Below, piece after piece: positions 58,005 through 64,000 of a stretch of DNA of 64,000 bases. The notes below the pieces were generated by a model. That model was not told the origin of the DNA, searched no databases, and worked only from the letters and a program-made list of their open reading frames with translations. Location: positions 2,356,001 through 2,420,000 of the forward strand of contig NC_134831.1 in the NCBI RefSeq assembly GCF_004210375.1, read 5' to 3'. The translations under genes and the position numbers were made by a program. The DNA comes from Tachypleus tridentatus. Lineage: Eukaryota; Arthropoda; Merostomata; Xiphosura; Limulidae. The stretch's first letter is position 1. Each line of letters opens with the position of its first letter.

Positions 58005-58112
58005 TGTTGTTGTTGTTTATTATTAAGTACATAGCTACACAGAGGGCTATACATACTATGTCCACTACGGGATTCAAAACCATGTTTTTATCTAGCAGAG
58101 GGGGAGCTTCAG
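58005..58112 (-). repeat. SINE B, truncated head
   Basis: TTATTAAGTACATAGCTACACAGAGGGC, then CCACTACGGGATTCAAAACC, and a shortened head. Confidence 0.75.
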
Positions 58113-58294
58113 AAGTTAAATAATAGATCATTTTGTAAATTTAATGATCTTCTAAACTAAGGATATTTAATGTTCCTCCTCCATTTTTTTGTAAAAATAT
58201 GACATAGGTCGAATTTTCATACATAAAACCAAGGCTGTATAAATCATCTTCATCCCACATATTCAGCTGTATGTTCGGGTCAGAGACCTCAAAG

Positions 58295-58480
58295 CCATCT
58301 TTAATGTAGAACTACTGACCACCAGAGAGATGGCAACCAATCATCAATTTAACGTCCATACTGCTGTTCTCCTATTATTGTTACAACGTCATTATAACGT
58401 TCCATCAGCTGAAGATACCTAATTTGTTCAGTGGTGTATCAGGGATCGAACCTTGGACCTTCTAAGCTGTAGCCGTAGAG
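58295..58480 (-). repeat. Old tRNA-headed SINE, A-like
   Basis: ACGTCATTATAACGTTCCATCAGCTGAAG followed by GTATCAGGGATCGAACCTTGG resembles the family A 5' half, with a different anticodon region. Confidence 0.5.
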
Positions 58481-58489
58481 AGATAAACG

Positions 58490-59050
58490 CTAGATCGCAA
58501 TCGGTTACTTGTGAGTATATATATTTAAGTTGATTGTTTCTAATGACATTAAAATGTCTGTCTCGAGTTAATGGAACATCATACAAGCTCCTTTTTCTCG
58601 TATAATTCACGAAAATCGCGAATATGCTAACTTTTTTACCTTAATTCTTTTTAAATTAACGTATGCATATGAACCGGTCAATAATAAGTGTGCAACATTT
58701 CACCGATTCAGTATGGGTTTAAACAGTATCGACTAATCTGTCTCGCTTCTAATTTACATAACAATGGTAAACGATTACGGCAAATGTAATTAGGTTTGAA
58801 ACATTATTTTTTATGCTTTAATCAATGTTATTTGACCTGTTTCTAACAGTAGTTTTAAATATGCTAGTTGAAGTAATGAGTAAAATAAGGAAACTATTCT
58901 ATTATTTCCAAACTACCTAACTTTCGACATTAAACATAATTTCACTTGTTAACTACAAACTTAGATTACGCTTCGTTTAATTATTTTAAATCAAATTAAA
59001 AAATATAATATAATAAATAATTAATTTTGTTTCACAATACACTAACAAAA
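58490..59050. other. AT-rich DNA, nothing recognised
   Basis: No repeat family or coding exon was recognised. Confidence 0.4.
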
Positions 59051-59059
59051 ATACAGAAG

Positions 59060-59150
59060 TCATGCGATTCCAGCAGAACTTACAACATTAAAATTCGAGA
59101 TTCGATTCCCTGCTGTAGAAACAGCAGGTAACCAAAATCGGCTTCATTTT
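59060..59150 (+). repeat. SINE C fragment
   Basis: AACTTACAACATTAAAATTCGAGATTCGATTCCC and the tail GCAGGTAACCAAAATCGGCTTC. Confidence 0.6.
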
Positions 59151-59159
59151 AAAATCTAA

Positions 59160-59945
59160 TAAATAAACAGAATATAATATTTTCGCATATGTAAGAAGCA
59201 TTTTAGATAAATGACCATTTCTTGGCTATTTGTAAGATAAACTTACAAGAAACACGAGGGAGACCTAAACAGCCCCGGCATTTAAACTTCTTTTAGACGG
59301 GATTATAATAAATTAATCTATTGGATCGTGTCTTTTTTCACTGTGTTTTAATTATACTTTTCTGCGTCAAAAATATCAGGCAAGAGGACTGCGTATACTT
59401 GATTCGATATTTTTACATATCAGGATCTCTTCTGTTCAGTGTGATCTCTCTTTGTCAGGTGCCTTTCCAAGTAAAATTTAAAGAAGTTACTTTTAATGAC
59501 AAACCTTACATATTGAGCTCACACTTAGATACATAAAAACCAAGACTATTTATATTTTGATAGGGAAACATAAGGCTCAGCCAACTCTCCCCACGTCTGA
59601 ATTTTTTTTTTCTGATCTGGTCATTTAGCCCATGACTCATAAAGGGATATTCATGTTGAAAACACCAAATACGATATCTTTTGAGTCAAGTTTATTGTCA
59701 ATGTAACATTTATAGTCCTGACCTATTATTTATTATAGAAACTGGTGTATAAAACAAAAGGATATTTTGTTATCTAATAACCTATTGTTTCGTGTGTTTC
59801 TTCTGCTCTAGGTTTTGTTTCTCAAAGCTATCGTGTTTTAATAAATTAGTTTATCATAAATTTCTCTGAGTTTTATTTTTTACATATTTTTAAATGGTCC
59901 ATTGAACAATATGACCTGCCAAACGTTAGCTAAAATATGAGTCTC
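59160..59945. other. AT-rich DNA, nothing recognised
   Basis: A 71-codon frame (59321-59536) has no recognisable motif or splice context. Confidence 0.4.
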
Positions 59946-59959
59946 GAATATAAATTCTC

Positions 59960-60300
59960 AAACATTCGTGGAAGCCTAGCGGTTAAGACATTCATCTGGA
60001 GATCGAATTTGTAACTCTCGAGCTGTCTGATACGGGCAACAATACGTTTCCTACTACAAGAGCTCCACGTAGCTGATGTGGAGAGAGATAAGTCTTGGAA
60101 CTGTTCCTTGTTTGATGTTTTGGCAAAATTACTCGAGAAATATTTGCGCTGGCTATCTATAATCTTAAAGTGATACACTAGACTAGACGAAAGAAATCTA
60201 GTCAACATCAGACATCTCTAACGGTAGAGCTACTCTTCTCAGAACGAACACTCAGATTTGACTGTAAACCTTATGACGTCTCTACTGCCGCAAGGTGCAG
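59960..60300. repeat. tRNA-like head (+) followed by a degenerate SINE A (-)
   Basis: GTGGAAGCCTAGCGGTTAAGACATTC and GATCGAATTTGTAAC at 59965-60030 form a tRNA-like head. Reversed A-family blocks (GGCAAAATTACTCGAG, GGTAGAGCTACTCTTCTC) occupy 60115-60300. Confidence 0.5.
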
Positions 60301-60746
60301 ACCCTCCCGATAATGCCCATAAAAAGCCGTGGAATTTCAGATACATATTACGACACACAATTTACTGTACCACGATTGACATGAAAGCTAGTAAAGATAA
60401 TATACAGAAACGGTATCAGTTTTAACTGAGAAATGTACCAAATAACGTACGAAATTGTTTACTGTTACCCTATTGTTATATTTTATATGAAAACAACAAC
60501 AATGTAAGGGAAAAACTTACTATACAATATTATTTAATGCTGTCCTACTGTTGTGTTTTACATGGAAACAATGTAGCAATGTTACATGGAAACAATGGAA
60601 ACAATGTTTTATTATTGCTATTTGCATAAGTAAATTGAATTTTAACGTTTTAATATCCTGAGAAGAAACATAAAATATTTCATAGTTATAGCAGATACAG
60701 CTGTTATCTCGCATAATCATGAACGTGTTAATCTTGAATTTATTTG

Positions 60747-61000
60747 TTTTGAATTTCGCGCAAAGCTACATGAGGGATATATGCGCTGGCTGTCTCTAAT
60801 TTAGCAGTGTAATACAAGTCATCACAGCTCACTGTCAACTCTTGGGCTACTCTTTTACCAACGATTAGTGAGATTGGCCGTCACATTATAACATCTCCAC
60901 GGCTGAAAGGGCGAACATGTTTGGTGTGAAGGGGATTCGAACCCGCAACCCTCGGATTACGAGTCGAGTGCCTTAACCACCTGGTCATGCCAGGTATCTT
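60747..61000 (-). repeat. SINE A, well preserved
   Basis: The tail GTTTTGAATTTCGCGCAAAGCTACATG, body with a short deletion, and the reversed B box GGGGATTCGAACCCGC are present. It ends CACCTGGTCATGCCAGG. The minus-strand ORF over it is a by-product. Confidence 0.9.
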
Positions 61001-61159
61001 AACTTTAAGGACTTGACAAAAGCTCAGATACTGAATGGGTATCATCAAGCAAATGCATTTCAGATACTTAGTTTCTTCTGGGTGGTCCTCGTTTTGATAT
61101 TGTAGACAAGAAAAAGGCAGCTTGACAACACTATCTATCTTCACACTTGACCTAAAAGA

Positions 61160-61240
61160 AGGAAGAAAGATTTTGCAGCAGCGGAACTCGAACCACGAAC
61201 TCATTCATTCATATTCCGATTCTTAAACAATTAGGCCCCG
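61160..61240 (-). repeat. tRNA-like SINE head fragment
   Basis: CAGCGGAACTCGAACCACGAAC and later TAAACAATTAGGCCCCGC look like a reversed tRNA-type head from another subfamily. Confidence 0.4.
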
Positions 61241-61244
61241 CTCT

Positions 61245-62625
61245 CTTCGTAAGACCACCGTAAGATAAGAAAAATGTAACTAAACAAATAAATACTTCCA
61301 TCCAATAAAAATTAAGAAACTCAGCTGTCGGCCACTCGTCGATAAACTGTTAAAATTACCTCCACATGGTTTTAGGCCTAATGAATTACAAAACTGTGTA
61401 AAATTGAAAACCTTCCTTGAAAAATTTTGAAGAAAACGTATTAGAGTTCTAAATTACTGACATCAATTTTTCTTGTTAAAATACATATGTCTACTACGCC
61501 TGCGGAGTTCTTGTGTGTTCTTTATGTTGTTGTTGTTGAAATAATCACACTCGTAGTGTTTACAACTCAAACATAAAATAATCATTTTTAGTTGTTTATC
61601 GATAACGTGTCGTGACAGATCACGTGTGAAAATAAGGAAACTATTTAGTTTCGCGGCAAAATAAACTTTTCTTGAAGTATAAAACGTTCAGTCTATGAAA
61701 GTAACAAAACAACAACATTTTTGCGAACGTGAACTTTTCCTGGTGTAACTTCTCACTGTGTAAAATAGTTTTGTAACTCTCGTTCTTCCTGGGGCCTTAA
61801 TCTTTGTAGGGTCCAAACGAACAGAATGATTTTTTTTTTTGTATTTACAGATGACACGCGATGTGGTAAAATGTTTCATGTGTCGTTCAACCAGATAATA
61901 AAAAAGTGAATTTTTTTGTTATTTTTGTTATTATTTTTGTTCAATGTTAACTTGTTATATTTATAATGAGTAACAGAAGTTAAACAGTGCTAATGATAAC
62001 AATAATTAAGGGTTAAACTAGCTCGTAAACGATTTCGTAGATCTTACTGCAGAAGAACAACTGGGGTAGAATTATCACTAAAAGTTGTTACATGTAAAAC
62101 ATGAAGCAAGAATATCTTACTCCTAAATTCTGTGTGATTATCTCTTCCAGATTCACTGATTTTACAATTTTTCGATTGAATCTAACTCATTATTTAACGT
62201 CGCGAAATTCAGATGGTGAAAAATTAACTGCGCGTGAATCTATATGATATCATTACTTAATACCATGCCAAACAAGAAGTGATAATTAAATTTTTGTTCA
62301 TCTATATTATTATTCATTGTAGAAGCAGATAGATAGTAGGAATTAGATTTCTGTTAATCCATAAAGTTATTCACTGTCAAGGCAAACAGATGGTAATCAT
62401 TAGATTTCTGTTAATCTATATTTGCACTCAACGTCACACCAAATAGATGGCAGTAAATAAATTTCAGTTGATATAAACAACAATTTGTAAAAAAAATTAC
62501 TTTTTCTTGTTCCTGGACAGAAAGCGTTATTTCCCAATTGCTTATGCCTAAAGTAAATGGAAAAGACCTATTTTTCTTTTCAAACTTTGCTTCTGTGACC
62601 TGGGTAATGAAATTTTCAAATTTAT
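61245..62625. other. AT-rich DNA, nothing recognised
   Basis: Around 62270-62450 the words ATTTCTGTTAATC and CAGATGG/TAGATGG recur three times, a weak degenerate repeat. Otherwise nothing was seen. Confidence 0.4.
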
Positions 62626-62630
62626 CCATT

Positions 62631-62767
62631 TTCCAGAATATTCCAGATAGATTCAGTGCTGAGTAGCTGATAGAGAATTTTCTCGAACTTACAAGACTTT
62701 TCAAGAACTTTCTAGAATGTTGTAGAACTTACAACAATTTTCAAGAACCTATTAGAATTTTCTAGAA
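62631..62767 (+). promoter_or_regulatory. Cluster of heat-shock elements
   Basis: Five clusters of properly phased inverted TTC/GAA units occur in 137 bp. TTCCAGAATATTCCAGA is at 62631-62647 (three units and most of a fourth). GAATTTTCTCGAA is at 62675-62687 (three units). TTCAAGAACTTTCTAGAA is at 62700-62717 (four units). TTCAAGAA is at 62740-62747 (two units). GAATTTTCTAGAA is at 62755-62767 (three units). Heat-shock factor trimers bind three or more such units spaced by 2 bp. The array ends 13 bp before a TATA box, as in hsp70-class promoters. Confidence 0.88.
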
Positions 62768-62780
62768 CTTATCATAGTAA

Positions 62781-62788
62781 TATATATA
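62781..62788 (+). promoter_or_regulatory. TATA box
   Basis: TATATATA lies 30 bp before the adenine of the predicted initiator and directly after the heat-shock elements. Confidence 0.8.
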
Positions 62789-62808
62789 CAGGGACTCACC
62801 ACTTCAGT

Positions 62809-62815
62809 TCAGTTC
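62809..62815 (+). promoter_or_regulatory. Initiator, predicted transcription start at 62811
   Basis: TCAGTTC matches the arthropod initiator consensus TCAGT. The A at 62811 is 30 nt from the first T of the TATA box. An overlapping TCAGTT starts at 62804. The resulting 5' leader to the ATG at 62860 would be 49 nt. Confidence 0.75.
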
Positions 62816-62859
62816 TAGCTGCCTAAGTAAACACATAGACCTATCTGATTTTATCAGAG

Positions 62860-64000
62860 ATGGCATCAAGAAGCTGCAAACATTCTCCAGACGCATTCTG
62901 CTATGTATGTGGCCAATTTATCAAGACAAGAGCAAAAAAGTACTCTGTGACAGCATCTGTTAAAATGTATGAAGCCTACAACACATATTTCTGCATGCCT
63001 GTTGGAGATCAAGACAAACTTATTTTACCCGCAAGCACTGCAAAAACAACTCTTAAAAGGTAATAAGTAAATTTTTGCTTGCTTGAATAGTGAGATTTTA
63101 TATTATACAAATTTTAGATCTTTTAAAATTTAAATAAATTTTACTTTTTTATTTCCAATATTATAGAAAATATCATACATACAATATTCTGCATGAACCT
63201 CTTACACATTAGTTGTAGATAAAATAAATTTAAATATAAATAAACAATTATATTTTGCTCTTTCACAGGATGGTACAGAGGGGAAAGGAGAGCCATGAAG
63301 TTCACTATGAATCTGACGTGAACCCATTAACCACTCAAGTAATTGCTACCTCTGCATGGTGGACCCTTCCAAATGTCGGGCTGGCAAGAATTCATCTGCT
63401 ATCATGTTTCCGGACCTTTCATCATCCATCGCTCCAGTGTCACACTGCCCTGAGTTCCCTGTGTCCACTCCGCCAGAGAGAAGCAACCATTCTCAGAAGA
63501 GAGCAGCAAATCAGAAGAGGAGGAAGACGTTGAAGATCCAGATTACAAGTTCAGAAGTGCGGCTAGTGAGAGAAACCCAAACTACCCCAACCAAAGAGAC
63601 CTCAACGACTTGATTAGAGAACTTGGTCTAACAAAGTCGAATGCCGAGCTTATGACATCAAGGCTTAAGGAGTGGGATTTATCAGACCAAAGTGTGCAAG
63701 TCGCAAGTCAGAGAAAGCGTTACCGACATTTTTCAAACTTCTTCACTCGTCAGACCGGGCTCTGCTTCTGCCACAATGTATCCGGTCTGTGCGAGGCAAT
63801 TGGAATTGCCTGTAATTCGAACGAGTGGCGCCTTTTCACTGTAGCTCATCCAGAAGCCTCAAAGCTGTGTTGCTCCATAATGGGAATAAGTATCCGTTTT
63901 TCCCCTGGCTCATTCAGTGTAACTCAATGAGGAATACAACAGCAGCAAGACCTTGCTAGAAGCCTTAAAGTATGATGAGTATGGCTGGGAGGTTATCGGA
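62860..64000 (+). pseudogene. Frameshifted copy of an uncharacterised multicopy gene
   Basis: Exon 1 (62860-63059) encodes MASRSCKHSPDAFCYVCG and ends near AKTTLK. A 209-bp intron follows (donor GTAATA, acceptor CTTTCACAG). Exon 2 (from 63269) runs off the window. The product carries paired cysteines (FCYVC in exon 1, CYLC in exon 2), an acidic Ser/Glu-rich linker, then DLNDLIRELGLTKSNAEL, FCHNVSGLCEAIGIACN, NEWRLF and finally LLEALKYDEYGWEVIG. I recall similar sequences as an uncharacterised gene present in many copies in several animal genomes, possibly transposon-derived. No biochemical function is known to me. The frame breaks at the exon junction and near 63318, 63480, 63835 and 63905, so this copy cannot make the full protein. 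The intron shows it was not made by simple retroposition of spliced RNA. Confidence 0.7.

Noticed and set aside
60881..61204. 107-codon minus-strand ORF
   Set aside because: Its C-terminal half is a SINE A head and body, and the rest has no recognisable feature.

Overview
The window looks like nuclear DNA of an arthropod, most likely a horseshoe crab (Xiphosura) or another chelicerate. Three things support this: AT-rich sequence with small exons split by multi-kilobase introns, an arthropod-type alpha nicotinic receptor gene, and a very high load of tRNA-derived SINEs whose consensus I associate with horseshoe crab genomes. That last point is from memory and was not searched. No prokaryotic operons, CRISPR arrays or functional tRNA/rRNA genes were seen.

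The main gene is on the minus strand: five exons of an alpha-type nicotinic acetylcholine receptor subunit, at 39604-39560, 35282-35173, 34449-34269, 26899-26015 and 18779-18585. Splice sites and phases are consistent throughout. Together they encode about 471 residues, from the first ligand-binding loop to the extracellular C-terminus. The signal peptide and first N-terminal exons were not found. The introns (about 7.2, 7.4, 0.7 and 4.3 kb) are filled with SINEs and minisatellites. The Cys-loop exon sits between two minisatellites, one of which runs into the splice-acceptor region.

Other coding material: a phase-consistent pair of minus-strand exons (54604-54416 and 54144-53933) ends a protein I do not recognise. 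At the right edge (62860 to the window end, plus strand) is a frameshifted copy of an uncharacterised, apparently multicopy animal gene. It is preceded by a textbook heat-shock promoter: five clusters of TTC/GAA units, a TATA box and an arthropod TCAGT initiator at the right spacing. This promoter is the most striking signal in the window.

Mobile elements, left to right: a decayed CR1-like LINE on the minus strand (about 9775-7945), a 5'-truncated LINE with a reverse transcriptase broken by one frameshift (about 10713-12275), two small hAT-type non-autonomous elements (14465-14668 and 39734-40029), and a dead Tc1-type DD34E transposon with terminal inverted repeats (15687-16914). About 60 SINE copies or fragments fall into three tRNA-headed groups, called here A (Thr-CGT-like head, about 260 bp), B (Val-TAC-like head, about 120 bp) and C (B-like head, different tail). 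An unnamed ~430-bp repeat occurs at 19950-20380 and 28466-28925.

At least seventeen unrelated minisatellites (units of about 27 to 100 bp) are scattered across the window, including a 27-bp array of about 36 copies with a 12-unit higher-order period. An 82-bp near-palindrome lies about 0.9 kb beyond the receptor stop codon. The remaining stretches are AT-rich single-copy DNA in which nothing could be recognised.
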